From the NCBI GenBank assembly GCA_035532215.1, contig DATKRK010000067.1:1-28738 (forward strand): a DNA stretch of 28,738 nt. The letters are read 5' to 3'. This DNA is from JAICIG01 sp035532215 (lineage in GTDB: Bacteria > Planctomycetota > Planctomycetia > Pirellulales > JAICIG01). Below are positions 14,998-23,791 of this stretch, piece by piece. The stretch's first letter is position 1. The number at the start of each line of letters is the position of its first letter. The translations under genes were made by a program, and so were the position numbers. Under the pieces are notes generated by a model. That model worked only from the letters and a program-made list of their open reading frames with translations, was not told the origin of the DNA and made no database searches.

Positions 14998-17900
14998 GTG
15001 CCTTCCTTCTGGCTCCGTGCTGTTTTCGTTTGCCTCCTCGCGAGTCTTTCGCTCGGCTCCGCGCGGGCCGAAGACGAAGTGCTGCCGCGACGCCAGACTA
15101 AGCCGCCCGGCCCGCCCCTGTCGCCGGCCGAAGCGATCGCCAAAATGACCGTGCCGCCAGGCTTTCAGGTCGAACTGGTGTCCAGCGAGCCGCAAATCGT
15201 CAACCCGGTGGCCATGACATTCGACGAACGCGGGCGGATTTGGGTTACGGAAAGCTTCGAGTACCCTCGCCGCGAGCCGGGCCCCGGGCGCGATCGGGTC
15301 AAAGTGCTGGAGGATACCGATCAGGACGGCCAAGTGGATAAAGTCACGGTCTTCGCCGAGGGGCTGAACATCCCTTCGGGCATCGCCGTCGGCGCCGGCG
15401 GCGTGTGGATCGCCAACGCCCCTGACATTCTCTTTATGCAAGATACCGACGGCGACGGCCGGGCCGACAAGCAGGAGGTGGTCGTCACCGGCTTCGGCCG
15501 CTTCGACACGCACGAGCTGCCCAACTCGCTCACCTGGGGCCCTGACGGCTGGCTGTACGGACTGAACGGCGTGTTCAATCGCAGCCGCGTCAAACAAGGG
15601 GGCCGCGAGTTCGATTTCACCTGCGCTCTGTTCCGCATCCACCCGCGGACGCGGCAGTTCGAGCTGTTCTGCGAAGGGACGAGCAATCCCTGGGGCGTGG
15701 CGTTCGACAACGAGGGCAGCGCGTTCGTCAGCGCGTGCGTGATCGATCATCTTTGGCACCTGACCGAGACGGGCTATTACCACCGCCAGGGCGGCCCCTA
15801 TCCGCCGTTCACCTGGAAGCTGGAATCGATCGTCAAGCACCAGCACCAACTGGCCGCCTACTGCGGCATTCACTATTTCGACAGCGACGCCTACCCGGCT
15901 GAGTTTCGCGAGAAGCTCTACATGGGCAACATCCACGGCAACTGCATCAACTGCGACGAACTGAGCCGCGACGGCTCGACTTACTTCGGCGAGACTCGCG
16001 ACGATTTCCTTACGGCGAACGACGCCTGGTTCATGCCGGTGGTGCAAAAGACCGGCCCCGACGGCTGCCTGTACATTCTCGATTGGTACGATCGCTATCA
16101 TTGTTATCAGGACGCCAACCGCGACCCGGCCGGCGTCGACCGGCTCAAAGGGCGGCTGTACCGCATTCGTTACAAGGACACGCCGCGAGCCAAGGCGTTT
16201 GATTTGGCGAAAGAAAGCGACGAGCAGTTGATCGAACGCCTGCGCAGCCCAAACGTGTTCTATCGCGATCTGGCCCAGCGGCTGCTGTGGGAACGGCGGG
16301 AACCCGCGACGGTTGCGAACCTGCAACAATTGGCGCTCGACAACGCCGAACCTCGCAAAGCGAGGATGCACGCGCTATGGGCCTTGCTTGGCTGCGGCCC
16401 GTTCGATGCGGCGTTCCACGCGAAGCTATTGGCCCAGGCCGATCCGGGCTTTCGCGCTTGGGGCGTGCGAGCGGCGGGCAACCAGCGGCAGGTCGATGCC
16501 GTCGTGCGCGAGCAAGTCGCCGCGTCCGTCGACGATCCTTCGCCCGATGTCGTGTTGCAAGCCGCAATCGCCGCCGGCAAGCTGGAAGGCGTCGATCCGC
16601 TGCCGCTTTGGCTGCGGGCGCTCGGCCGCGCCGGCGACGACAAGTTGATCCCGCACATCGTCTGGCAGAACCTGCACCCGCGGCTGGAAGACCACAGCGA
16701 GCAGTTTGTGGCGCTCGTCGAAGGCTTGAAGCTGGGCGACGCGCCGACACTGGCAGCGCTGATGCCGCGCGTGATCGAACGCATTCTCGGCGCAACGAAT
16801 CTGAACGCCAAAGCGGTGTCGCGCTTGCTAGCCATGCTGGCCGACGGCCCAAACGCCAATCCCGCCCTGGCCGGACAGTGCCTGGCGATGCTGGCCGGCA
16901 AGATTCAAACTCGCGAAATCGCCGGCGAACGGCTCGAAGCGGTTCGCACGGAAATCGAGCCGCTTCTGAAAAAGATCGTCACGAATTCAAGCGACTCGCC
17001 TTTGCACTTGGACGCCGCCCTGCTGGCCACGACCTGGAAAGATCCCAGCGGCCAGAAAGCGGTGCGGCAGGCGTTCGCTTCGCCTGAGCGAAACGACGAG
17101 CGGCGGTTACAGGCGCTTGGCGCCCTGGTGGCCGCGGGCGATGGAGAACTGCTGGAAGCCGTGGCCGGGGTGTTGGCGGCCGGCGAAAAGAACTCGCTCG
17201 ACTTGCGGCGCGGCACGCTCGACGCCTTGGGCCGGTTCGACAACCCGGCGGTCGCCGCCGCAGTGCTCAAAGCGTACCCGCAGATGGAAGCCGAGTTGCA
17301 GCCGCAGGCCATCGAACTGTTGACCGGCCGCGCGGCGTGGAGCAAACAATTGCTGGCCGCGATCGGCGAGGGCCGAGTTCCCCGCGGCTCGCTGAACTTG
17401 AACCAAGTCCGCAAGCTATTGGCGAGCAAAGATCAGGAGTTGATCGAACAGGTGCGCTCTGTCTGGGGCACGCTCCGCACCGAGCGCAACCCGCAGCGCG
17501 AAGCAGTGATCGCCGACATGCGCAAGTATCTGCGGAAGAATCCCGGCGATCCGAACGCGGGACAGGCGGTGTTCAAAAAGCTCTGCGGCCAGTGCCACAA
17601 AATTTACGGCGAAGGGCAGGACGTCGGCCCCGACATTACCGTCAACGGCCGCAGTTCGTTCGAGCAGTTGCTCTCCAACGTCTTCGACCCGAGCCTGGTG
17701 ATTGGCGCCGCGTACCAGGCCCGCACGGTCGTCACCCAAGACGGCCGCGTGATCACCGGGCTGGTGGCCGAAGACAGCCCGCAGCGCGTGGTGCTCAAGA
17801 TTCAAGGGGGCAAGCAGGAGACGATCGCCCGCGACGACATCGACGAGATGGAAACCAGCCAGCTCTCGCTGATGCCCGAAGACCTGGAAAAGCAGCTCAA

Positions 17901-18084
17901 GCCGGCCGAAATCGCCGACTTGTTCGCCTTCATTACGCTCGACAAGCCGCCGAGCGATCCCTCGGCCCGGCAACTGCCCGGCGTGCGCGTGCCGCCGCCG
18001 CGAACCGCGACCGAGCCGGCATTCTTCCGAAAACCGGATCGAGTTGGTATCGATGGTCGTCGCCCGATTGATGATTGCCCTTAG
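14998..18084 (+). CDS. PVC-type membrane-bound dehydrogenase-like protein with HEAT-like repeats and CxxCH haem site
   Basis: The 1028-aa product has a signal peptide (residues 1-24, ending SARA). Residues about 45-400 form a beta-propeller of the glucose/sorbosone dehydrogenase kind, with calcium-like loops DTDQDGQVDK and DTDGDGRADK. Residues about 405-830 are leucine/alanine-rich helical repeats, HEAT-like. The C-terminal part has C863-G-Q-C866-H867, the haem c attachment site, followed by a cytochrome c domain. This order is characteristic of a family abundant in planctomycetes, thought to oxidise sugars or alcohols in the periplasm; substrates are largely unknown. GTG 14998 was chosen because AGGTGA (14986-14991) lies 6 bases upstream. 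Its 3' end overlaps the chorismate mutase gene by 32 bases, so the two are likely one transcript. Confidence 0.93.
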   Translation: MPSFWLRAVFVCLLASLSLGSARAEDEVLPRRQTKPPGPPLSPAEAIAKMTVPPGFQVELVSSEPQIVNPVAMTFDERGRIWVTESFEYPRREPGPGRDRVKVLEDTDQDGQVDKVTVFAEGLNIPSGIAVGAGGVWIANAPDILFMQDTDGDGRADKQEVVVTGFGRFDTHELPNSLTWGPDGWLYGLNGVFNRSRVKQGGREFDFTCALFRIHPRTRQFELFCEGTSNPWGVAFDNEGSAFVSACVIDHLWHLTETGYYHRQGGPYPPFTWKLESIVKHQHQLAAYCGIHYFDSDAYPAEFREKLYMGNIHGNCINCDELSRDGSTYFGETRDDFLTANDAWFMPVVQKTGPDGCLYILDWYDRYHCYQDANRDPAGVDRLKGRLYRIRYKDTPRAKAFDLAKESDEQLIERLRSPNVFYRDLAQRLLWERREPATVANLQQLALDNAEPRKARMHALWALLGCGPFDAAFHAKLLAQADPGFRAWGVRAAGNQRQVDAVVREQVAASVDDPSPDVVLQAAIAAGKLEGVDPLPLWLRALGRAGDDKLIPHIVWQNLHPRLEDHSEQFVALVEGLKLGDAPTLAALMPRVIERILGATNLNAKAVSRLLAMLADGPNANPALAGQCLAMLAGKIQTREIAGERLEAVRTEIEPLLKKIVTNSSDSPLHLDAALLATTWKDPSGQKAVRQAFASPERNDERRLQALGALVAAGDGELLEAVAGVLAAGEKNSLDLRRGTLDALGRFDNPAVAAAVLKAYPQMEAELQPQAIELLTGRAAWSKQLLAAIGEGRVPRGSLNLNQVRKLLASKDQELIEQVRSVWGTLRTERNPQREAVIADMRKYLRKNPGDPNAGQAVFKKLCGQCHKIYGEGQDVGPDITVNGRSSFEQLLSNVFDPSLVIGAAYQARTVVTQDGRVITGLVAEDSPQRVVLKIQGGKQETIARDDIDEMETSQLSLMPEDLEKQLKPAEIADLFAFITLDKPPSDPSARQLPGVRVPPPRTATEPAFFRKPDRVGIDGRRPIDDCP

Positions 18085-18769
18085 CCTCTTGCTTGCCGCC
18101 GTGATTGGCTGCGCGCCGGCGGCGAGCGAACCGAAACCTCCGCAAGCTGGCAAGTCAAACGTTGCGGCAGCGCCAGCCCCGGCGGCCGCAGCCGATGCAC
18201 TGCTCGAACTGATGCGCGAGCGGCTGCTCGTGATGCACGACGTAGCCCGCTGGAAGTGGAACGCCAAGCGGCCGATCGCCGATCCCCAGCGTGAACAGGC
18301 TCTGCTGGCCGAACTCGGACGCCGCGGCGCCGACTATGGATTGGCGCCGGCCGAAGTGCGTAGCTTCATGCGAGCGCAGATCGAGGCGGGCAAGCTCGTG
18401 CAAGAGGCCGATTGGCGGCAGTGGGAAGCCGAGGGGCGCGAGACGTTCGCCGACGCTCCCGACTTGCAAGCCGAATTACGGCCCAAAATCGACCGCCTCA
18501 GCGAACAACTCTTGGCGACCTATGCCAAACTGTTGCCACAATTAGCCGAGCCCAGTGCGCGCGAGCAGTTCAAGGACCGAGCCGCGAAGATTCTCTCCGG
18601 CGACGGCATCGACGAGCGCGTGCGCGAGCAGGCCCTGGATTGGCGCCGACGCGGCAACGAAATTTTAACACTCACGGCCTGCCGTTGTTTTTTCGATAAC
18701 TATATGCGCCTTCGCAAATATAACGATTTTGGCAAGCCCTTGGGCATTTGCCGCCTTTCCGTGCTCTGA
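18053..18769 (+). CDS. Periplasmic chorismate mutase, AroQ gamma class, predicted lipoprotein
   Basis: The 238-aa product should convert chorismate to prephenate outside the cytoplasm. Residues 1-20 form a hydrophobic segment ending in AVIGC, a lipobox-like site that would lipidate C20. From residue 49 the all-helical AroQ core is clear: R57 in LLELMRERLL, K68 in VARWKW, R80-E81 in DPQREQ and Q117 in QIEAGKLVQ occupy the spacing of the catalytic arginine, lysine, arginine and glutamine known in this class. The core ends near residue 205. The last 28 residues, after LTLTACR, are aromatic and basic and unlike the family; they come from AT-richer DNA and may be an acquired tail or read-through. 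ATG 18053 was preferred over TTG 18044; ATG 18074 would still leave most of the leader. Confidence 0.85.
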   Translation: MVVARLMIALSLLLAAVIGCAPAASEPKPPQAGKSNVAAAPAPAAAADALLELMRERLLVMHDVARWKWNAKRPIADPQREQALLAELGRRGADYGLAPAEVRSFMRAQIEAGKLVQEADWRQWEAEGRETFADAPDLQAELRPKIDRLSEQLLATYAKLLPQLAEPSAREQFKDRAAKILSGDGIDERVREQALDWRRRGNEILTLTACRCFFDNYMRLRKYNDFGKPLGICRLSVL

Positions 18770-18918
18770 TTCCGATCGCCCAGGCAACGATAAGCGTCGA
18801 TGCCTGCCGTGAACATGGCGAGTTTGAGATGCTTGCGGCGGCTGCGGTGGCTTGCCTTGCTACCACGGCGCTCGCCTGCAACGCGAGCATGAAGCCGCTT
18901 TCAAGAATGGGAGTTATA

Positions 18919-19944
18919 GTGCGTAACCCGTCCCGGCACGCTCGCCCGGCGACTTTCGTCGCGCTTGCCGTGCTCGTCCTCGCAACGGCGAGCGACGCAT
19001 TCGGCCAAAGCCGCGTCGCAGACGAGGGTCAAGCGGCCGCCGTCGCCCGGCGTCCTCGCGGCCGGCCTCCTCGCACGCCCTCTCCTCGCACCCGCCGCAG
19101 CTACCGCCCTGGCGAAGTCGTGGCGTTGTCGATCTTCGCCAATGGCGAAGAAGAGGATTGGACGCCGTTGCGTCTTTCGACGCTGTTCACCGACGGCTGG
19201 GACGAGCCTTGGCTGGCGCCGCCGGCCGACAGCGACATGCCTGTCCGCCAAGGGTGGGTCAATTCCGCCGACGGCCTGTTCTTCCGCAACCTGGTCGGGG
19301 TGTATCAGAACACCGAGGGCTTGCCCGCCCGCCAAGACGCCAATCTAGGCCTGTTTCAGTTTCAATCTCCCTTGAGCCGCCGGTTGTGGATCAGCATCAA
19401 CGTGCCGTTCGTCACCACGCTGAGCGACGATGGCGGCCCGTACAAGGCCGCCGCATTCGGCGATTTCAGCCTCACGCCGCGCGTGATGCTCAAGGAAACG
19501 CGGCGGTTTTCGCTCATCGCCGGGCTGGGCGTCCAAACCCCGACGGGAAGTTTGTCGACGGGCGGCGGCCTGGCGAGGCTCAACCCGAACGTGCAGTTCT
19601 GGACCGATATCGGCCGTCGGTTCAGCGCTCGTGGCGGGATCGGCGTCGACGTTCCGCTCAACCAGTTCGAGGTGCTGCCGACGAACCTGGCCACGAATAT
19701 CGCCGTGGGCCAGACGGTCACCGGGCACGATGTCCTGTTGATCGGCGATTTCCAATATTACCTGTCGGCCAATTTGCGAAACAATCTCGGCAGCGGGCCG
19801 GGCCACGCGTTTTTCAGCCTCACGCCCGGTTTCCGCACGCACCTGGGCGGCGAGTATTTCCTGGCCGGCGGTTACGAGATTCCGCTCACCGGCCCGCAAC
19901 CCTACGGCAATCGATTGACGTTCTTCTTCGTCAAGGGCTTTTAG
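18919..19944 (+). CDS. Predicted outer-membrane beta-barrel (transporter-like) protein
   Basis: The 341-aa product starts with a classical signal peptide (FVALAVLVLATASDAFGQ). An arginine/proline-rich linker follows (about residues 35-60). From about residue 110 the sequence alternates polar and hydrophobic residues in short strands (RLWISINVPFVTTL, FSLIAGLGVQTPTG, GDFQYYLSANL) and ends RLTFFFVKGF, with the C-terminal phenylalanine typical of barrel proteins inserted by BamA. It resembles the broad family of meta-pathway or transporter-like outer-membrane proteins; cargo unknown. GTG 18919 was chosen because GGGAG (18909-18913) lies 5 bases upstream; upstream in-frame ATGs would bury the signal peptide. 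It is about 150 bases after the chorismate mutase gene. Confidence 0.75.
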   Translation: MRNPSRHARPATFVALAVLVLATASDAFGQSRVADEGQAAAVARRPRGRPPRTPSPRTRRSYRPGEVVALSIFANGEEEDWTPLRLSTLFTDGWDEPWLAPPADSDMPVRQGWVNSADGLFFRNLVGVYQNTEGLPARQDANLGLFQFQSPLSRRLWISINVPFVTTLSDDGGPYKAAAFGDFSLTPRVMLKETRRFSLIAGLGVQTPTGSLSTGGGLARLNPNVQFWTDIGRRFSARGGIGVDVPLNQFEVLPTNLATNIAVGQTVTGHDVLLIGDFQYYLSANLRNNLGSGPGHAFFSLTPGFRTHLGGEYFLAGGYEIPLTGPQPYGNRLTFFFVKGF

Positions 19945-20070
19945 TTCTAAATCGCCGGCCACGATGCCGAGACAGCCGAAATGCCGTGATTTATCGAGGT
20001 TGGCATGCATTCGCTTGTCGGGCAACGTTCACCTGCGACCGTCGATCGCGTGGGGCGATGCTTTGGATTG

Positions 20071-20102
20071 AACCACCGAGACACGGAGAGATCAAGGCAG
20101 AG
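20071..20102. repeat. CACGGAG-type degenerate direct repeat
   Basis: The segment AACCACCGAGACACGGAGAG is built from short (A)CACGGAG words. A similar stretch occurs at 23491-23516. Such words occur as dispersed intergenic repeats in many planctomycetes. No function can be proposed. The rest of the gap 19945-20146 shows nothing recognisable. Confidence 0.5.
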
Positions 20103-20146
20103 TAGGCATTGTTTAGGTTGGAACAGCCCCCTAACAATCAGTCGGC

Positions 20147-20440
20147 TTAGGCGTCTGCTTCTATCTCAGTCCGAAGACCGACCAACCGATCGACAACCGC
20201 TTCGGTTCGCGAGCGGTTACCAAAGAGTCCCATGTGAACGGTTTCGATCCACCATAAGTGATCGACGAGCCGCTGACGGGGCTCGTGGCGAATAAGCATG
20301 CCGTGGATCTGGTGAATGTAGCCGTCGTACTCATCCGCTGCTGCGGGCTCATCGACAACACCAATGGGATCCCACTCGTGGAGCAGGATGTCGTGGATCG
20401 CCTGATGGTACCGTTTGGCGAGCTGCAAGCGTTCGGTCAT
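20147..20440 (-). CDS. Small acidic protein, DUF1871-like
   Basis: The 97-aa product contains ILLHEWDPIGV and DEYDGYIHQIHGMLI, followed by LVDHLWWIE and a helical end. This pattern (LL-WDPIG...DEYD-Y---I) recalls the small DUF1871/YugE-type proteins, some members of which occur among toxin-immunity genes; the assignment is from memory and unverified. It has no signal peptide. ATG 20440 was chosen because GAGGG lies 5 bases upstream on the minus strand; the frame continues only to a TTG at 20452. It lies 62 bases downstream of mqnE on the same strand and may be the last gene of that operon, but nothing ties it to menaquinone. Confidence 0.72.
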   Translation of the reverse strand: MTERLQLAKRYHQAIHDILLHEWDPIGVVDEPAAADEYDGYIHQIHGMLIRHEPRQRLVDHLWWIETVHMGLFGNRSRTEAVVDRLVGLRTEIEADA

Positions 20441-20502
20441 CTGCGCCCTCAACTATCGAAACAGCCAGACCGCGGTTTATGGTTTGACAGGACGAATCGA
20501 CA

Positions 20503-21639
20503 TCACGCCCCGACCGCGATCGGCTCGGCCGCCTGCCACTCGGCGCCGTTACGGACGACGCGGTGATAAACGGTGTCGCGCTCGACCGGTTCGCGGCCGG
20601 CTTCGGCGATCAGCCGGCGGATTTCGTCGACCGAAAGGATCTCGGGCGTTTCGGCGCCGGCGTCGTGATAGATCAGCTCGTGCCGCACCGTGCCGTCGAG
20701 GTCGTCGGCCCCATACCACAGCGCCGTTTGCGCCGTGCCGATGCCGAGCATGATCCAATAGGCCTTCATGTGCGGGATGTTATCGAGCATCAAGCGGCTG
20801 ACGGCCATCGTCCGCAGATCCATCAAGGCCGACGGCTTTGGGATGTGCGACAAGCCGGTGTTGTCGGGATGGAAGGCCAGCGGAATGAACGTCTGGAATC
20901 CGCCCGTCTCGTCCTGCAACTCGCGCAGCCGGACGAGATGGTCGATGCGGTGGTACGCCTCCTCGATATGTCCGTAGAGCATCGTGCAGTTGGTCTTCAG
21001 GCCCAGTTCGTGGGCCGTACGGTGAATGTCGAGCCAGTTCTGGGCGTCGGCCTTGTGCTCGCAGATACGGTCGCGGACCTCGGGATGAAAAATCTCGGCG
21101 CCTCCGCCCGGCATGCTGCCTAGCCCGGCTTCGATCAGGTCTGCGAGAATCTCGCGCACGGGCCGCTTGGCGAGGTGCTGGAACCAATTGATCTCGACGC
21201 CGGTCCAGCCCTTCAGGTGCAGCCGCGGATAAGCCTGGTGCAGGATGCGGATGACGTTTAAGTACCACTCGTACTTCATCTGGTGGTGCAGGCCGCCGAC
21301 GATGTGCATCTCGGTGCAGCCGCTTTCGACCGCCTCGCGGCCGCGCTCCAAGATCTGTTTGTCGCTCATCAAGTAGCCCTTCGGATCGCGCAGGTCCGAA
21401 CGGAACGCGCAGAACGTGCAGCGGTAGACGCAGACGTTCGTCGGGTTCAGATGGGTATTGATGTTGTAATAGGCGAAGTTGCCGTTCTTCCGCTCGCGGA
21501 CGACGTTGGCCAGTGCGCCGAGTTCGTTCAGATCGACTTCCGGCCGGTACAAAAACAGCCCTTCGTCGAACGACAGCCGTTGGCCGGCGAGGACCTTGTC
21601 GCGGATTGAAGCCAGGGTGGATTGGCGGGAATTCATCAT
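20503..21639 (-). CDS. mqnE: Aminofutalosine synthase MqnE (radical SAM)
   Basis: The 378-aa product catalyses the radical addition that makes aminofutalosine in the futalosine route to menaquinone. CVYRCTFC gives the CxxxCxxC cluster ligands C70, C74 and C77. HLNPTNVC before it, EMHIVGGLH after it and HLKGWTGVEI (substrate region) fit MqnE better than the related MqnC. ATG 21639 (or 21636, the next codon) was chosen: the longer frame reads through the purine/pyrimidine repeat at 21676-21802 and gives a meaningless N-terminus. No Shine-Dalgarno site is visible. It is downstream of mqnP and ubiE on the same strand; mqnA, B, C and D are not in the window. Confidence 0.92.
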   Translation of the reverse strand: MMNSRQSTLASIRDKVLAGQRLSFDEGLFLYRPEVDLNELGALANVVRERKNGNFAYYNINTHLNPTNVCVYRCTFCAFRSDLRDPKGYLMSDKQILERGREAVESGCTEMHIVGGLHHQMKYEWYLNVIRILHQAYPRLHLKGWTGVEINWFQHLAKRPVREILADLIEAGLGSMPGGGAEIFHPEVRDRICEHKADAQNWLDIHRTAHELGLKTNCTMLYGHIEEAYHRIDHLVRLRELQDETGGFQTFIPLAFHPDNTGLSHIPKPSALMDLRTMAVSRLMLDNIPHMKAYWIMLGIGTAQTALWYGADDLDGTVRHELIYHDAGAETPEILSVDEIRRLIAEAGREPVERDTVYHRVVRNGAEWQAAEPIAVGA

Positions 21640-21675
21640 GCGTTTGAGTATGGCTTGAGGCGAACGTTTTTGGAA

Positions 21676-21802
21676 GGAGATAGGGGGATGGGGAGGAGAT
21701 GAGGGGATGAAGAAAGGCAAGTTGAGTTTAGTTTGAAACATGGAGGGTCGGGCGCCCTGATTTCATCCCCCTGATCTCCTCCTCATCCCCACATCCCCTT
21801 TC
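21676..21802. repeat. Purine-rich/pyrimidine-rich inverted element, copy 2
   Basis: The left arm 21676-21720 (GGAGATAGGGGGATG, GGAGGAGATGAGGGGATGAA) is closely similar to the copy at 3268-3312. The right arm 21760-21802 is its approximate reverse complement. Frames read through the two copies give near-identical peptides (FFIPSSPPHPPISF and FFIPLSPPHPPIPF), which confirms kinship. It lies between mqnP and mqnE and touches the mqnP stop codon. Confidence 0.85.
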
Positions 21803-22685
21803 AAGAGCGCGGCCAATACAAATCGAGCGTCCCGACCAGAAACAGCCCGATGCTGACGACCGCGTTCACGTGGAAAAACGCCAGGTTCACGCGACTCAGG
21901 TCGTCGGGCCGGACGAGACGATGTTCGTAAATCAATAAGAGGGCGACGCAGCCGATGCCGGCCAGGTAGATCCAACCGAGTTGCGGATAGACCGCGGGCA
22001 ATGCGAACAACAGCAACACCATGCCCAGGTGACAGGCGGCGGCCAACCGCAAGGCGCCGACGACGCCGAGCCTGGCCGGCACGCTGTGCAACCCGAGTTG
22101 CGAATCGACCGCGACGTCCTGACAGGCGTAAATCATGTCGAACCCGGCGACCCAAAGCATCACGGCGGCGCCGAGCACGACCGGCGGCCAGGCCAGTTCG
22201 CCCCGCAGCGCGATCCAGGCCGCGATCGGCGCCAAGGCCAACGCGGCGCCTAGCCAGAAATGCGCCAGCGCCGTGAACCGCTTCGTCAGACTGTAACCGC
22301 ACAAGAAGGCCAGCACCGGCACGGATAAATGCAGCGGCCAACGGTTGGGCAAAAACAACAGCGTGCTGGCCACGAAGCCGGCCGCGCAGGCGGCGGTGAA
22401 TGCCGTCACGCTGCCGACGCTTAGCAACCCGGCCGGAATGTGCCGCATGCGGGTCCGCGGATTTTGGGCGTCGAGCTTGTGATCGGTCAGGCGGTTGAAG
22501 GCCATCGCCGTGCTGCGAGCCAACACCATGCAGAGCACGATGCCCAAAAAACCCTGCCAACGCCACGCACCCGCGTCGCCTCCCAGCTTCCACGCCATCG
22601 CCGCCGCCAATAGCGCAAACGGCAGCGCAAACAGCGTGTGGCTGAAGCGGATCATTTCCAAGATCATTCGCAACCGGCGGAACAC
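21801..22685 (-). CDS. mqnP: UbiA-family prenyltransferase, menaquinone type (MqnP)
   Basis: The 294-aa integral membrane product should attach the polyprenyl chain to the naphthoate precursor (1,4-dihydroxy-6-naphthoate) of menaquinone. NRLTDHKLD (64-72) and DMIYACQDVAVD (183-194) are the two aspartate-rich motifs that bind the prenyl diphosphate through magnesium. About eight hydrophobic helices are visible, and length is normal for UbiA. The start is GTG 22685, with AAGGAG about 10 bases upstream on the minus strand. The neighbours ubiE/menG and mqnE favour the menaquinone assignment over 4-hydroxybenzoate polyprenyltransferase (UbiA). Confidence 0.9.
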   Translation of the reverse strand: MFRRLRMILEMIRFSHTLFALPFALLAAAMAWKLGGDAGAWRWQGFLGIVLCMVLARSTAMAFNRLTDHKLDAQNPRTRMRHIPAGLLSVGSVTAFTAACAAGFVASTLLFLPNRWPLHLSVPVLAFLCGYSLTKRFTALAHFWLGAALALAPIAAWIALRGELAWPPVVLGAAVMLWVAGFDMIYACQDVAVDSQLGLHSVPARLGVVGALRLAAACHLGMVLLLFALPAVYPQLGWIYLAGIGCVALLLIYEHRLVRPDDLSRVNLAFFHVNAVVSIGLFLVGTLDLYWPRS

Positions 22686-22728
22686 TCGATCAATTCTCCT
22701 TGGCGGCAGGCGAGGCCGGCGTCGTTCT

Positions 22729-23439
22729 TCATTTCACGCCGATATATAAAGTCGCCACGCCGAGCGTGAGCGGATGAAAGCGCACGTCGTTCAGCCCCGC
22801 GGCCCGCATGCGCTCGGCTAGCGTCTCTCCGCAGGGAAACTCGCCGACGCTCGCCGGCAAATAGCTGTAGGCGTCTTGCCGGTTTCGCGCCAGCGCCTGA
22901 CCGATCCGCGGCAACACCTGGCGGAAATACCAGCCATAAATCGCCTTGAACGGCTGCCAGCGCGGATGCGAGAATTCGAGCACCGCCACCTTGCCGCCGG
23001 GCCGGCAAACGCGGGCCATCTCACTGAGGCCGCGGTCGGTGTCGGTCACGTTGCGCAGGCCAAAGGCGACGCAGACGATCGAAAAATAATCGTCCGGAAA
23101 CGGCAGCCGCTGGGCGTCGGCCTCGACGAACGACACCTGCCCATTGAGTCCGGCTTTTTGCCGTTTGCCTTCGCCGACGACCAGCATCGGGTGGCAGAAG
23201 TCGGCGCCGACGATTTTCGCCCGGCCGCCGCTGGCCCGGTGGTATGCCAAGGCCAGATCGCCTGTGCCGGTACACAGATCGAGAATCGGCCCGTCAGCCG
23301 TGGGCGGCACGCGGCGGACCGTTTGCCAACGCCAGTAGCGGTCGATGTTCAGCGACAGCAGGTGGTTGAGGAAGTCGTAGCGGCCGGCGATCTCGCCGAA
23401 CATCCGCCGCACGCGAGCTTCCGATTTATCGACGGGCAT
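22729..23439 (-). CDS. ubiE: Demethylmenaquinone methyltransferase (UbiE/MenG)
   Basis: The 236-aa product performs the final C-methylation of demethylmenaquinone. YDFLNHLLSLNIDRYWRW (21-38) is the family signature 1; LDLCTGTG (53-60) is SAM motif I; RVCRPGGKVAVLEFSHPR is signature 2. Length is typical. ATG 23439 is the natural start; the ribosome site is not obvious. It is the first gene of the minus-strand cluster ubiE-mqnP-mqnE, with 43 bases to mqnP. In an organism using the futalosine route the substrate would be demethylmenaquinone, not a ubiquinone precursor. Confidence 0.94.
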   Translation of the reverse strand: MPVDKSEARVRRMFGEIAGRYDFLNHLLSLNIDRYWRWQTVRRVPPTADGPILDLCTGTGDLALAYHRASGGRAKIVGADFCHPMLVVGEGKRQKAGLNGQVSFVEADAQRLPFPDDYFSIVCVAFGLRNVTDTDRGLSEMARVCRPGGKVAVLEFSHPRWQPFKAIYGWYFRQVLPRIGQALARNRQDAYSYLPASVGEFPCGETLAERMRAAGLNDVRFHPLTLGVATLYIGVK

Positions 23440-23791
23440 GGAGATGGGGTATTCGGGGATTCGTTTCGCGGCTCGACGCGGGACGGGTGTTCACCACGGA
23501 GTCACGGAAGGCACGGGGTTTTGTTGATTGTGGCGCGGCCAAGGCATCAACTCTTCGCGAGTTCGCCTCTAGGTGAACCGTCCTCGACGCGGGGAATTAA
23601 CCTTTCGGCAATCCATACTCTGACCAACGCCCCCGGTCCTGGTCAACTGCCCCTGGGGCTCGAGGCTTGCGGGAAGAAGCGTTCGCGGCCGGCGACGAGA
23701 CCCGTCAGCTCGGTGAATTGGTTCCTGGCTAGCGCGGTCAGGCGTCAAACCGCCGCAGCGCGCCGACCTCGGGCAAAGAACAGCGCGGCGA
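23440..23791. other. Gene-free stretch of about 350 bases
   Basis: The region lies downstream of the kinase gene and upstream of ubiE, both on the minus strand. It holds a CACGGAG-type repeat at 23491-23516 (TCACCACGGAGTCACGGAAG) and should hold the ubiE promoter, which I could not assign. No coding signal was found; open frames here are extensions of the kinase's other frames. Confidence 0.6.

Noticed and set aside
14923..16371. 482-aa minus-strand open frame
   Set aside because: Antisense shadow of the PVC haem protein gene, which has complete family motifs.
18685..18724. Promoter-like TATAAC within the end of the chorismate mutase gene
   Set aside because: No -35 hexamer at an acceptable distance; the AT-rich tail alone explains the match.
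18800..18892. 30-codon frame beginning MPAVNMASLRCLRRLRWLAL
   Set aside because: Very short, basic, no ribosome site and no homologue recognised.
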